This document shows positions 51,986 through 60,651 of a stretch of 64,000 nt of DNA, piece after piece. Both the position numbers and the translations under genes were made by a program. Numbering within the stretch: the first letter of the stretch is position 1; each line of letters begins with the position of its first letter. Source of the DNA: CBDCYS01 sp965226245 (GTDB taxonomy: Bacteria; Acidobacteriota; Terriglobia; Bryobacterales; UBA6623); assembly GCA_965226245.1 (NCBI GenBank), contig CBDDCL010000015.1, forward strand, positions 3,658,001 to 3,722,000, given 5' to 3'. The notes beneath the pieces are model-generated. The model saw nothing but the letters and a program-made list of their open reading frames with translations, was not told where the DNA came from and ran no database searches.

Positions 51986-52417
51986 CTAGTTCAGCGGCTT
52001 ATCCTGTTTGCCCCAGTACTGGTGGTGGCGCTCTTTGCGGCGTTCCCGGCGCTCTTCGAGGATTCTTTCGTATTTCGCTTGCTGTTCCGGGCTCAGCAGC
52101 GACATAACCTTTTCGGCACGTTCCTGGCGAAGTGCTTCGAACTTCGGCTCTACTTCGTCTCGAATGTCGTGAAAGCCTTGTCCCACCGAGTCAAGGATCA
52201 TCCGCACTTGTTCGGCCTGGCCGGAACTGAGATCCAGTTCTTCCATGAGCTTGACGGCCATGCGCTGCCGAAATTCCGCCGCCGTCTTGTGACGGGGTGT
52301 GTTTGCCTGCGCGATCTTGACTGCGTAAAACCAGTAGGAGACTACACCCAAGGCTAACCCGGCTAGAAAGACTGCTCCCAGGTAGATCGCGGCAACCCTC
52401 CTGGGCTGAATGCTCAT
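51986..52417 (-). CDS. CpxP/Spy-like periplasmic heavy-metal/stress sensor
   Basis: This 143-residue protein starts at ATG 52417, overlapping the stop of the preceding gene (ATGA). An N-terminal membrane or signal helix (AAIYLGAVFLAGLALGVVSY) is followed by a helical domain with LMEELDLSSGQAEQVRMILD and EKVMSLLSPEQQAKYERILE, the paired LTxxQ-like pattern of CpxP/Spy/ZraP proteins. The tail is rich in Arg, Glu and His. Such proteins bind metals or misfolded proteins in the periplasm and often modulate sigma-factor or two-component pathways. As the third gene of a sigma-factor operon it is a likely sensor for it. Confidence 0.75.
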   Translation of the reverse strand: MSIQPRRVAAIYLGAVFLAGLALGVVSYWFYAVKIAQANTPRHKTAAEFRQRMAVKLMEELDLSSGQAEQVRMILDSVGQGFHDIRDEVEPKFEALRQERAEKVMSLLSPEQQAKYERILEERRERRKERHHQYWGKQDKPLN

Positions 52418-52749
52418 CGGCTAGTCTCCGCGATCAGCAGCACGTGTGCCTCCCCTTCGTCAAAAGAGTCCGCGGTCAAAGTGTCAACGTAGCTGGCCTC
52501 GCGAACATCTACAGATGGACCTCCATTGGGAAGCAACAAAACAGCCGCCAAGATGAATATCGCTGTGACCGCCGCGCCGACCAGACGAGTTGCCCATTGC
52601 CGCATGGGCCACACCCAGCCTAAATGGCGCTCTTCGTCGATCCGTGCCCAGATGGAAGGAATGAACTCCGGAGACGCATCCGGGTCACTGAAGGCGCCAC
52701 GGTAAGCAGCGAACAGCCGGTCCAGCCAAGCTTCGCGTTCGTCTGTCAT
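52414..52749 (-). CDS. Membrane protein, probable anti-sigma factor
   Basis: This 111-residue protein is taken from ATG 52749 (MTDEREAWLDRLFAAYRGAF). An ATG at 52782 would overlap the sigma gene. It has one membrane helix (ATRLVGAAVTAIFILAAVLL) with a cytoplasmic N-terminal part of about 50 residues and a short periplasmic tail. The position directly downstream of an ECF sigma gene and the single-span topology suggest an anti-sigma factor. It lacks a recognisable zinc-binding HxxxCxxC motif, so the assignment is by context. Confidence 0.6.
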   Translation of the reverse strand: MTDEREAWLDRLFAAYRGAFSDPDASPEFIPSIWARIDEERHLGWVWPMRQWATRLVGAAVTAIFILAAVLLLPNGGPSVDVREASYVDTLTADSFDEGEAHVLLIAETSR

Positions 52750-52771
52750 CCTGCCCCTGTCGCGGAGTTTA

Positions 52772-53347
52772 TCAGATCTCATGGCGCTTCTTCAATCGGT
52801 CATAAGCCTTCAGTACACGTTTCCGGGCTCGAAACAATCTTACCTTCAACACATTCTCACTCACCCCGTATACCTTCCGGAGCTCCTTCAGCGATAGCCC
52901 CTGCAGTTCCTTCAGGCCTAGCAGGAGACGATCGTCTTCGGAAACCTGGCCCATAAGAACATCCAGCGTTTCCCTGAGCTGCTTTTGGTTCTCTTGTTTC
53001 GCGCTCTCTTTGGACCCGGCCGCCGCATCCGCCATACTCAACTGCTCTTCGCTGAGATCGGCCATCCGAACGTCGCCGCTTCGGCGCCGTTTCCGCAAGT
53101 AGTCGTACGCGGCGTTGACGGTCAACCGATAAAGCCAAGGCTCGAAGACCTCCGGCGCTCGCAACTGATCCAGCGAAAAGTAGAGGCGGACGAACACTTC
53201 CTGGCCCACATCCTCGACATCCTCAGCACGGCTGATCAACCGAAAAATCGTCCCTAAGATCCTCTTTCGATAGGCACGGATGATCTCATTGAACGCGCCA
53301 GCGTCGCCCGACTGCGCGCGCTTGATGAGCAAAGCTTCAACGAGCAT
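52772..53347 (-). CDS. ECF-family RNA polymerase sigma factor
   Basis: This 191-residue protein directs RNA polymerase to stress or envelope promoters. Region 2 is clear (AFNEIIRAYRKRILGTIFRL, AEDVEDVGQEVFVRLYFSLD, FEPWLYRLTVNAAYDYLRKR). Region 4 follows (LLGLKELQGLSLKELRKVYG, VLKVRLFRARKRVLKAYDRL). It heads a three-gene unit: sigma, single-span membrane protein 22 bases later, and CpxP-like sensor. This layout resembles sigma/anti-sigma/sensor modules for envelope or metal stress. Confidence 0.93.
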   Translation of the reverse strand: MLVEALLIKRAQSGDAGAFNEIIRAYRKRILGTIFRLISRAEDVEDVGQEVFVRLYFSLDQLRAPEVFEPWLYRLTVNAAYDYLRKRRRSGDVRMADLSEEQLSMADAAAGSKESAKQENQKQLRETLDVLMGQVSEDDRLLLGLKELQGLSLKELRKVYGVSENVLKVRLFRARKRVLKAYDRLKKRHEI

Positions 53348-53549
53348 TCAAATCTTAGGTTTCTGCCCACTGGCTTGCCTCCGACAGCCGTCCTGCCACT
53401 CTCAGCCACTACCGCTCAGGCGTAACGAAATACATCTGCCGTTCAACGGAAGAGGCGCATGGGCAAAGCCATAGGTTACGACATTTCGCTGCAGCCTCCC
53501 TGAAATATTACGGACAGAAGAAGGCAGCGGGAATGTCCGGCCGTGAGGA

Positions 53550-54263
53550 CTAGCCCGGGCGGATATTACGGTGAATGGCGTAGAGCGCCAGCTCCAATCG
53601 GTCTGACACGCCAAGCTTGTCAAAGACGTTGTGCAGATGGTTTTTGACCGTTTGTTCACTGATGAACATGCGCTCGGCGATTTCCTTGTTCTTGAACCCT
53701 TGAGCCACTAGGGCCACGATTTCACGCTCGCGATTACTCAATCGCGGCTTATCGCGTTCCCGCGGACCCAACTCGCCTGGGGAGGCGAACTGTCTCATCA
53801 CCGCGGCGGTCGTCTTGGAATCCAGCCAAATCTCACCACCGTGGACCTTCCGGATGCTCTTGATCAGCAGTTCGGTAGCAGTCTGCTTGAGGACGATACC
53901 AGAGGTGCCGAACTTCATTGCCTGAACGTACTCGCCCTCATCGTCGGACGCCGTCAGAACGATGATTTTCGTCTTCAGCTTCTGGGTTTGAATGCGCTGC
54001 AAGGCGGAAAGGCCGTCAAGCCCCGGCATCTTGAGGTCCAGCAGCAGGATATCGGGCTGTAATTCGCGCACGAGTTCGAGCACCTCCGTGCCATTCTTTG
54101 CCTCACCTACTACTTCGAAGTCCGGCTCGAGAGAGAGCAGCCGCCGCAACCCATCTCGGAAGATCGTGTGATCGTCCGCGAGGGCAATTTTTATTTTCTT
54201 TTCCGCGGAAGTGTCGACAGCGGCGTCTTGAGGCGTCGAAACAGTTTCTTCCGCTTCGGGCAT
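53550..54263 (-). CDS. NarL/FixJ-type response regulator
   Basis: This 237-residue regulator has a receiver domain (IKIALADDHTIFRDGLRRLL) with phospho-acceptor Asp76 (ILLLDLKMPG), a Thr/Lys switch (IVLTAS, GIVLKQTA), and a LuxR-type helix-turn-helix at about 175-232 (LSNREREIVALVAQGFKNKE, SEQTVKNHLHNVFDKLGVSD). A 20-residue acidic N-terminal extension precedes the receiver. No histidine kinase is adjacent, so it is an orphan in this window. The IS copy C lies 150 bases upstream of its start and may have affected its promoter. Confidence 0.93.
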   Translation of the reverse strand: MPEAEETVSTPQDAAVDTSAEKKIKIALADDHTIFRDGLRRLLSLEPDFEVVGEAKNGTEVLELVRELQPDILLLDLKMPGLDGLSALQRIQTQKLKTKIIVLTASDDEGEYVQAMKFGTSGIVLKQTATELLIKSIRKVHGGEIWLDSKTTAAVMRQFASPGELGPRERDKPRLSNREREIVALVAQGFKNKEIAERMFISEQTVKNHLHNVFDKLGVSDRLELALYAIHRNIRPG

Positions 54264-54416
54264 GGTGAGGGGACACGACCTATTCCGGTCGCGGGACAGA
54301 CTCCTACATCACATTTTAGGGTTCTATACGTACCGTGTCAATATGGTCCACAACAACACTACCCGATACTACTGCAGGTTTGGTTGTCGCGTAAACTTAC
54401 TGCTGATTCCGATCAT

Positions 54417-55443
54417 ATGGGGTATTTAGTTGACTCCAGTAGCCACTACATCTTGGGGGTGGGGGTGCCGGCCCTGGTGGCCTCGACCATTGTCTTATAG
54501 GGAGCAGGGTCGGCGGCGACCGCCTGCTGGAGGAGGCGATAGAAAAGTTTGCCGCGCGACCGTGAGGTCCGCCGGTTGAAGCGGAACGTGAACTCGTCCA
54601 GGTAGTAGTCCAAATACTCGTGACTGACAGCCCCCTGGTGGGTCCCCAACAGCCAGCGCTTTAGCAGAGAGGCGACACGATGGACTCTCGGCAGCAGCTT
54701 ACTCGCCGATTGCCGCTTCCCGCGCAGCACGGTGACTTCATGGCGGTATCCTTTGTTCTCCAATCCCGCATAGCCTTCCCAGCCGTCGGTGTGCACGAGG
54801 CTGCCAGGTTGGATAGCTTCTTCGACAAAGGCTTCCAAGCTCGCCGCTGAGGCATCCGCGATCCGACGGAGCCGGATGCGACCCATACCGCGCCCATCCT
54901 CCTCGGCAGCAACCGCAACTAACGCTTTGCCAACCATTTCGCGACCTCGGACGCCCTCTTCGACTCCGCCCACATACGTTTCGTCCACCTCCACCCGGCC
55001 GACCAGCCGATTGCGACCGGGGCGCACCATGGCGCGGCGGAACTTGTGCAGCCAGGTCCAGGCGGTTACATAGCTACCCAAACCCAAGACCCGCTGCAAC
55101 TCCAGCGCGCTGGCCCCGCCTTTTTGCGTTGTCACCCACCAAGCCGCCCGGAACCACAACGTCAAGGGCTTGCGGGTGTCCTGGAAAATCGTGCCCGCCG
55201 TCACCGAGGCCTGGTAACCGCAGTCGGCGCAGAGCAGCAGATTGCGTTTGCTGGCCCATGAGGACTGGATCCCACAGCGCGGGCACACGAACCCCTCCGG
55301 CCAGCGCAGCTTCAGCAGGTACTCCCGGCACGCCTCCTCGGTCGAGAATCGAGCTTCCAACTCGACGAGGTTTCGGGGGTAGTCCTCCTTCATGCCCCCA
55401 ACCACAACATATTGTGGCTACTGGAGTCAACTAAATACCCCAT
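54417..55443 (-). mobile_element. Complete IS1595-family insertion sequence (copy C), 1027 bp
   Basis: The element has the same inverted ends (ATGGGGTATTTAGTTGACTC) and length as copy B. It is flanked by the 8-bp target duplication CCGATCAT (54409-54416 and 55444-55451). It lies in reverse orientation relative to copy B. The transposase gene is intact and identical. Confidence 0.95.
54446..55393 (-). CDS. IS1595-family transposase (copy C)
   Basis: This 315-residue protein is identical to the transposase of copy B at 39910-40857, including the CPRCG/CADCG zinc ribbon and the VEVDETYVGG and VHTDGWEGY catalytic segments. A GTG 12 bases upstream is an alternative start. Confidence 0.94.
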   Translation of the reverse strand: MKEDYPRNLVELEARFSTEEACREYLLKLRWPEGFVCPRCGIQSSWASKRNLLLCADCGYQASVTAGTIFQDTRKPLTLWFRAAWWVTTQKGGASALELQRVLGLGSYVTAWTWLHKFRRAMVRPGRNRLVGRVEVDETYVGGVEEGVRGREMVGKALVAVAAEEDGRGMGRIRLRRIADASAASLEAFVEEAIQPGSLVHTDGWEGYAGLENKGYRHEVTVLRGKRQSASKLLPRVHRVASLLKRWLLGTHQGAVSHEYLDYYLDEFTFRFNRRTSRSRGKLFYRLLQQAVAADPAPYKTMVEATRAGTPTPKM

Positions 55444-55513
55444 CCGATCATAACTTTGTTTTCAATAACTTCGCCTAGCTTGTCTACGAGTCGGCAAGCA
55501 GGTAGCGCTGCGG

Positions 55514-56584
55514 TCATCCCGCCAGATCGCTGTATGCGGGGTACCCGGAGATCCCGCTCGCGTGGATTACGGCAGAGACCACGGCCTGAGCCATAACGTC
55601 GGCGGCAACAGCGCCTACATAGCCGAGAGCTTGCCTGTCGATTTGCCGGCCGCCCGTGCCGAGTGCGAAAACGGTGTCGCCGTCGAATGGCATGTGCGCG
55701 GGACGAATCGCCCGCGCCAGCCCGTCATGGGCCATTTGCGCAACCTTCGCCGCTTGGGACTGCGTCCAGGTGACGTTGGCTGCCACCACGCCGATCGTGG
55801 TGTTCTGGGCTTCCGCCGGGTCGCTGAATCCTTGTCCGTTGCGTATCTGCTCCATGCTGTTCGCCAGCGCTTTGCCGTCCGCGGTACGGGCGCCCGCCAG
55901 CAAGGCGCCTGTATCGGGATCGACGACGTCGCCAATGGCATTCACGGCGGCAAGAGCCCCAACGATCAGGCCCCCGGGCAACTTGATCGAGGCGCTTCCT
56001 AAACCCCCTTTCATCGCACGGTCAAGGCCGAGAAGTTTTCCCACGGTCGCGCCGGCGCCGGCGCCGACATTCCCTTGCTCGACTGGATCACTGCTCGCGG
56101 CTTGGGCGGCTTGGCGGCCGGATGAGGCGTCCGGCCGGATACTGGGGTCATCACCCACACGCAAGTCGAACAGGATGGCCGCCGGGACGATAGGCACCAC
56201 GGCAGGGCCCACGCGGTACCCGATGCCCCTTTCTTCGAGGTAGCGCATCACTCCGTCAGCAGTCGCCAGCCCGTAGGCGCTGCCGCCGGAGAGCACCACC
56301 GCGTGGACTTGCTTGACGGACATTTCCGGGCGCAGCAAATCGGTTTCCCGTGTCCCGGGGCCGCCGCCGCGCACGTCCACGCCGGCGACCGCGCCTTCCC
56401 CGGTCAATACCACGGTGCAGCCGGTTGGGCGCTTATCGTGCGTGAAGTGGCCGACTTGGACACCCGGAACGTCGGTCAGCGATCCACTAGGCATACGCTT
56501 GGGCTTTGCAAGAGGCATTGCGCTTAGAGCATACACGGAGAACGAGGATCCTACAAATCGGCGCCGTGACAAGGGGCTTTTCAT
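55514..56584 (-). CDS. P1-family (DmpA-type) peptidase with Tat-like signal
   Basis: This 356-residue protein starts at ATG 56584. The N-terminus SPLSRRRFVGSSFSVYALSA resembles a twin-arginine signal. The Ntn-hydrolase core follows: SLTDVPGVQVGHFTHDKRPT, DVRGGGPGTRETDLLRPE and VVLSGGSAYGLATADGVMRY. The self-cleavage/nucleophile region is MKGGLGSASIKLPGGLIVGA, where the Ser after GLG is the likely nucleophile. DmpA-type enzymes remove N-terminal (often D- or beta-) amino acids from peptides. It stands alone between the IS and a divergent gene. Confidence 0.88.
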   Translation of the reverse strand: MKSPLSRRRFVGSSFSVYALSAMPLAKPKRMPSGSLTDVPGVQVGHFTHDKRPTGCTVVLTGEGAVAGVDVRGGGPGTRETDLLRPEMSVKQVHAVVLSGGSAYGLATADGVMRYLEERGIGYRVGPAVVPIVPAAILFDLRVGDDPSIRPDASSGRQAAQAASSDPVEQGNVGAGAGATVGKLLGLDRAMKGGLGSASIKLPGGLIVGALAAVNAIGDVVDPDTGALLAGARTADGKALANSMEQIRNGQGFSDPAEAQNTTIGVVAANVTWTQSQAAKVAQMAHDGLARAIRPAHMPFDGDTVFALGTGGRQIDRQALGYVGAVAADVMAQAVVSAVIHASGISGYPAYSDLAG

Positions 56585-56725
56585 GGTCCCATTGTGGGGG
56601 AACGGGGCGCTGGGCGCCAGCACTTCCCATTCGCCCGCAAGCGCTGCTTCGGATTAGAATCCGGAACACGCTGATGTATAATGCCTCTAGTCTTCCGGGA
56701 TTGAATTCCCCGGTCCGAGGTAACG

Positions 56726-58105
56726 ATGAAGCAGCTCAGAAAACACACCTTCGGGAGCGGGCTCGTCTTCTTGATTGTGCTGCTGATTTCTTCGCGGCTC
56801 GTGGCGCAAGACGTCAGCTACTCCAAGGACATCAAGCCCATAATTCAGCGCTCATGCCAGGGGTGCCATCAACCCGCCACAAAAATGGGCGGACTGGTGC
56901 TGACCGGCTACGATCAGATCGCCAAGGGCGGGCAGAAAGGTCCGATTTTCGTCGCAGGCTCTCCGGACACCAGCAGAGTCGTGGGCATGCTTTCTGGAAA
57001 ACTCGAACCCCTCATGCCGATGGGAGGCCAGCCCCTTCCCGACGCGGAGATCGCACTGTTTCGACTCTGGATCGAGCAGGGCGCGAAGGATGACACCCCG
57101 GCGTCGGAAAAAGGCCCGCAGGTTCCCGAAAAGCCTCCGGTCTACACCCAGGCCCCGCTGATTAGCGGGCTTTCCTATTCTCCTGACGGCTCGCTGCTAG
57201 CCGTCGGCGCCTACAAAGAGATCGTTCTGCTGAAGGCTGACGGCTCGGAGATCGTCGCCCGGCTGCTGGGGAAGTCCGAGCGCATCAACTCGCTCGCGTT
57301 CACACCGGACGGAACGAAACTAGTGGCTGTTGGCGGCGCGCCCGCCCGATACGGCGAGGTCCAGGTCTGGGATGTAGCGTCGCGAAAGCTGCTGCGCTCG
57401 ATTGACGCGACGACCGACACGCTCTTCGGTGGCGCGGTCTCGCCCGACGGCAAGTACGTCTGCATCGGCGGCGCCGACAAGGGCGTTCGCGTCATCGAAA
57501 TCGACACCGGAAAGGAACTGTTCAAAGCCGGGCATCACGAAGACTGGGTGCTGGATGCCGCTTTTGGAATCGACGGCAAACGCATCGTGACCGTGGGCCG
57601 GGACCGCGCGGCGAAACTGGCCGACGCCAAGACCGGAGCCTTTCTCGAAAATGTCAATCTGTTGCGTGAGCAGCTCTTCGCAATCGAGCGCCATCCGCGC
57701 CGGGATTACGTCCTGATCGGAGGGATGGACCGGGTTCCTTACCTCTACATGATGGACCGTCCGCGAGCCCTCAAAATCGCTGATGACTCAACCTTGGTAC
57801 GGAAATTCGAAGAGCAGAAAGCGAATATTCTAGCGCTGGCATTCAGCCCGGACGGCAGCCGCATCGCCGTCGGCGGACTCAGCGGCGAGGCGCCGATCTA
57901 CAACACCGAGACCGGCGAACGCATGGCCACATGCAAGGGAGTGCCCCAGGGCATTTTCGTAATTCAATTCCACCCTAGCGGTGACAGGGTAGCGCTCGGC
58001 GGATTCGACGGCCACGTCCGCGTCTACAACCCACTCAACGGGGAGCTGCTGAAAACCTTTTCGCCCGTGCCCATAGCCCAGCCGCAAAGCGGCGCCGGAT
58101 CGTAG
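56726..58105 (+). CDS. Secreted c-type cytochrome / WD40 propeller protein
   Basis: This 459-residue protein starts at ATG 56726 with a signal peptide (GLVFLIVLLISSRLVAQ). A small PSCyt1-type heme domain follows (SYSKDIKPIIQRSCQGCHQP; CxxCH at Cys44-His48; Met-containing LMPMGGQPLP as sixth-ligand region). From about residue 150 there are WD40-like blades (SGLSYSPDGSLLAVGAYKEI, LAFSPDGSRIAVGGLSG). Such proteins occur in Planctomycetes and Acidobacteriota with DUF1549/1553 partners, which are absent here. The last residues (AQPQSGAGS) come from an R3 repeat, which supplies the stop codon. Confidence 0.85.
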   Translation: MKQLRKHTFGSGLVFLIVLLISSRLVAQDVSYSKDIKPIIQRSCQGCHQPATKMGGLVLTGYDQIAKGGQKGPIFVAGSPDTSRVVGMLSGKLEPLMPMGGQPLPDAEIALFRLWIEQGAKDDTPASEKGPQVPEKPPVYTQAPLISGLSYSPDGSLLAVGAYKEIVLLKADGSEIVARLLGKSERINSLAFTPDGTKLVAVGGAPARYGEVQVWDVASRKLLRSIDATTDTLFGGAVSPDGKYVCIGGADKGVRVIEIDTGKELFKAGHHEDWVLDAAFGIDGKRIVTVGRDRAAKLADAKTGAFLENVNLLREQLFAIERHPRRDYVLIGGMDRVPYLYMMDRPRALKIADDSTLVRKFEEQKANILALAFSPDGSRIAVGGLSGEAPIYNTETGERMATCKGVPQGIFVIQFHPSGDRVALGGFDGHVRVYNPLNGELLKTFSPVPIAQPQSGAGS

Positions 58106-58203
58106 CCCAGCCGCGAAGCGGCGTCGTAGCCCATGGGTGGAGCGAAGCAGAACCCTGGGTCCGAAACCCCTCGAGGGAGAAGCCCCGCAAGGGGCGCAGG
58201 AGA
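58079..58203. repeat. Dispersed hairpin repeat, family R3, copy 3
   Basis: The block GCCGCAAAGCGGCGCCGGATCG is partly repeated (GCCGCGAAGCGGCGTCGTAG), followed by CCCATGGGTGGAGCGAAGC, AACCCTGGGT and AGCCCCGCAAGGGGCGC. It matches 17628-17735 and 48633-48732 and overlaps the 3' end of the cytochrome/WD40 gene. Confidence 0.8.
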
Positions 58204-58287
58204 ACAAATGATCATGGAGGTCGCGACTCGTTTTCACACAAGCGCCGCCGTATGAACAACTATCCTTGACCCGCTACCATAAACCCA

Positions 58288-60651
58288 GTGGCTCGCAAAT
58301 CCCCATTCCTCAGGCAATGTCGCTTCACACTCCTTTGCATTCCAATCCTCGTATCTTGTGGTGACGCCGTCGCTCCTTCGAAAGCCGGCCAGGCCCAGCA
58401 GCCGGCCGCGCCACGCATCAATACGACCCTGCCCGGCGCCGGCGCTCCCGGCGACGAACTTGATGCGCGACTGCAGCAGGCTTGGGCAAAACGAGAACCG
58501 GGCTACAAGCCGCGCACCCAACACCTGAATCCGGACGGCACTCCCAAATACACCAACCGGCTCTTCTTCGAGTCGAGTCCCTATTTGCTGCAGCACGCTC
58601 ATAACCCCATGAACTGGCACGCCTGGGGCGACCAGGCTTTCGCCCAGGCACGGGCGCTCGGCAGGCCCGTGCTGCTCAGCGTCGGCTATTCGACCTGCCA
58701 CTGGTGTCACGTGATGGAAGAGGAATCGTTCGACGATGAAGAAATCGCCCGCTACATCAACAAAAACTACATTCCGATCAAGGTGGACCGCGAGGTGCGC
58801 CCGGATATTGACGCCATCTATATGAGCGCGGTCCAGGCGATGCGGGGCAGCGGCGGCTGGCCGATGACGCTGTGGCTGACGCCGGACCGTGAACCGTTCT
58901 ACGCCGGGACCTACTTCCCGGCCCGCGACGGCGACCGCGGGGCCAGCATGGGTTTTCTGACGCTGCTGGCCAAACTGAAAGAGATCTACGACAACGACCC
59001 CGGCCGCGTCACCCAGCAGACACAAGACATCACGGCGGCCATCAGCCGCTCGATGGAACCGCGGCCCGGAAGCGCGGTGCCGGGAGCCGAAGTCCTCGAC
59101 AAGCTTGTGAGCTTCTACAAAGGCCGCTTCGACGATATAGACGGCGGAACCAAGGGCTCGCCGAAGTTCCCGAGCAGTTTGCCGATTCGCGGGCTGCTTC
59201 GCCACCACCGCCGGACCGGCGACAAACGTGCCCTCGAGATGGCCGAGCTGACGCTCGAAAAGATGGCGCGCGGGGGTATCTACGACCAGGCGGGCGGGGG
59301 ATTTCACCGCTACTCCACCGACCAGCGCTGGCTTGTTCCGCATTTCGAAAAGATGCTCTACGACAACGCCCTGCTGGTGACGGCGTACCTGGAGGGGTAC
59401 CAGGCGGCCGGCCGCGAGGATTTCGCCGCCGTGGCGCGAGACATCCTGCGCTATGTGGAGCGCGACATGACTTCGCCCCAGGGGGCCTTCTATTCAGCCA
59501 CCGACGCCGATAGCTTGAACCCGGAAGGCGAGCGCGAGGAAGGCTGGTTCTTCACATGGACGCCCGCGGAATTGGCCGAGGTCTTGGGGGAAGAGCGCGC
59601 CAAAGCGGTTGCGGCTTACTACGCGGTTTCGGAGAAAGGCAACTTCGAGGGCAGAAACATTCTCCATCGTCCGAAGCCGGCAGCCGAGGTTGCCCGCGCG
59701 CTTGGTTTGCCTGTGGAGAAGCTGCGCTCGATAGTAAGTGAAGCGCGGGAAAAGCTCTACGCGGCGCGGGCCCGGCGCCCGCCGCCGTTGCGTGATGACA
59801 AGATCTTGACCGCCTGGAATGGTCTGATGATTTCAGCTCACGCCCAGGCAGCGCTCGTGTTGGGCGAGGCGCGGTATGCCCAGCGCGCCGAGCGTGCAGC
59901 CGCTTTCCTGCTGAAAAACCTGCGCCGGGACGGGCGATTGCTGCGCAGCTACAGGTCGGGGCAGGCGCAACACAACGCTTATCTGGACGACTACGCCTTC
60001 CTGATCGCCGCGCTGCTCGATCTCTACGAGGCTACGGGCAGCCCCGTTTGGCTGCGAGAAGCTGTCGCTCTCGAAGAGGTTCTCGAAGAGCACTACGCCG
60101 ACGAAGAGAACGGCGGCTTCTTCATGACCAGCGATGACCACGAAGAACTGCTGGCGCGCGAAAAACCAAGCTACGACGGAGCGGAGCCATCCGGCAATTC
60201 CGTGGCCGCGATGAACCTCGTTCGGCTGCACGAGTTCACGACCGACGATCGTTACCGCAAAACGGCCGAGCGCGCGTTCCAGGCGTTCGATCCGATTCTC
60301 GAGAAGTCTCCAGCGGCGCTTTCCGAGATGCTGCTCGCTCTGGACTTCCACCTCGATACTCCGAAAGAAGTCATCATCGTCACGCCGGGAACGCGCGGGC
60401 AGGCTGAACCTTTCCTGGCGCGGCTCCGCCAAACGTTCCTGCCAAACCGCGTACTCGCCGTCGTCCCCGAACCGGAACTGGCGGTTCATGCGAAGCTCCT
60501 GCCTCTGGTCGAGGGCAAGCGGGCGATCAACGGCAAGCCGACCGCGTATGTCTGCGAAAAGAGGGTTTGCGAGCTGCCCACGAGCGATCCTGAAGTCTTC
60601 GCGCGCCAGATCGCCAAAGTCGAGCCCCTGAAGCAACCAGCGCCACGGTAA
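58288..60651 (+). CDS. Thioredoxin-like DUF255 lipoprotein (YyaL/SPATA20 family)
   Basis: This 787-residue protein starts at GTG 58288 and has a lipoprotein signal with lipobox LVSC (Cys24). The N-terminal DUF255 domain contains NRLFFESSPYLLQHAHNPMN and the redox motif STCHWCHVMEEESF (Cys137, Cys140). The rest is an (alpha/alpha)6-barrel resembling cellobiose epimerases (GGIYDQAGGGFHRYSTDQRW, LPHFEKMLYDNA-type segment, DDYAFLIAALLDLYEATG). The biochemical role of this family is unresolved; thiol-disulfide exchange is likely. Membrane anchoring in the periplasm is unusual, since many homologues are cytoplasmic. Confidence 0.9.
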   Translation: MARKSPFLRQCRFTLLCIPILVSCGDAVAPSKAGQAQQPAAPRINTTLPGAGAPGDELDARLQQAWAKREPGYKPRTQHLNPDGTPKYTNRLFFESSPYLLQHAHNPMNWHAWGDQAFAQARALGRPVLLSVGYSTCHWCHVMEEESFDDEEIARYINKNYIPIKVDREVRPDIDAIYMSAVQAMRGSGGWPMTLWLTPDREPFYAGTYFPARDGDRGASMGFLTLLAKLKEIYDNDPGRVTQQTQDITAAISRSMEPRPGSAVPGAEVLDKLVSFYKGRFDDIDGGTKGSPKFPSSLPIRGLLRHHRRTGDKRALEMAELTLEKMARGGIYDQAGGGFHRYSTDQRWLVPHFEKMLYDNALLVTAYLEGYQAAGREDFAAVARDILRYVERDMTSPQGAFYSATDADSLNPEGEREEGWFFTWTPAELAEVLGEERAKAVAAYYAVSEKGNFEGRNILHRPKPAAEVARALGLPVEKLRSIVSEAREKLYAARARRPPPLRDDKILTAWNGLMISAHAQAALVLGEARYAQRAERAAAFLLKNLRRDGRLLRSYRSGQAQHNAYLDDYAFLIAALLDLYEATGSPVWLREAVALEEVLEEHYADEENGGFFMTSDDHEELLAREKPSYDGAEPSGNSVAAMNLVRLHEFTTDDRYRKTAERAFQAFDPILEKSPAALSEMLLALDFHLDTPKEVIIVTPGTRGQAEPFLARLRQTFLPNRVLAVVPEPELAVHAKLLPLVEGKRAINGKPTAYVCEKRVCELPTSDPEVFARQIAKVEPLKQPAPR

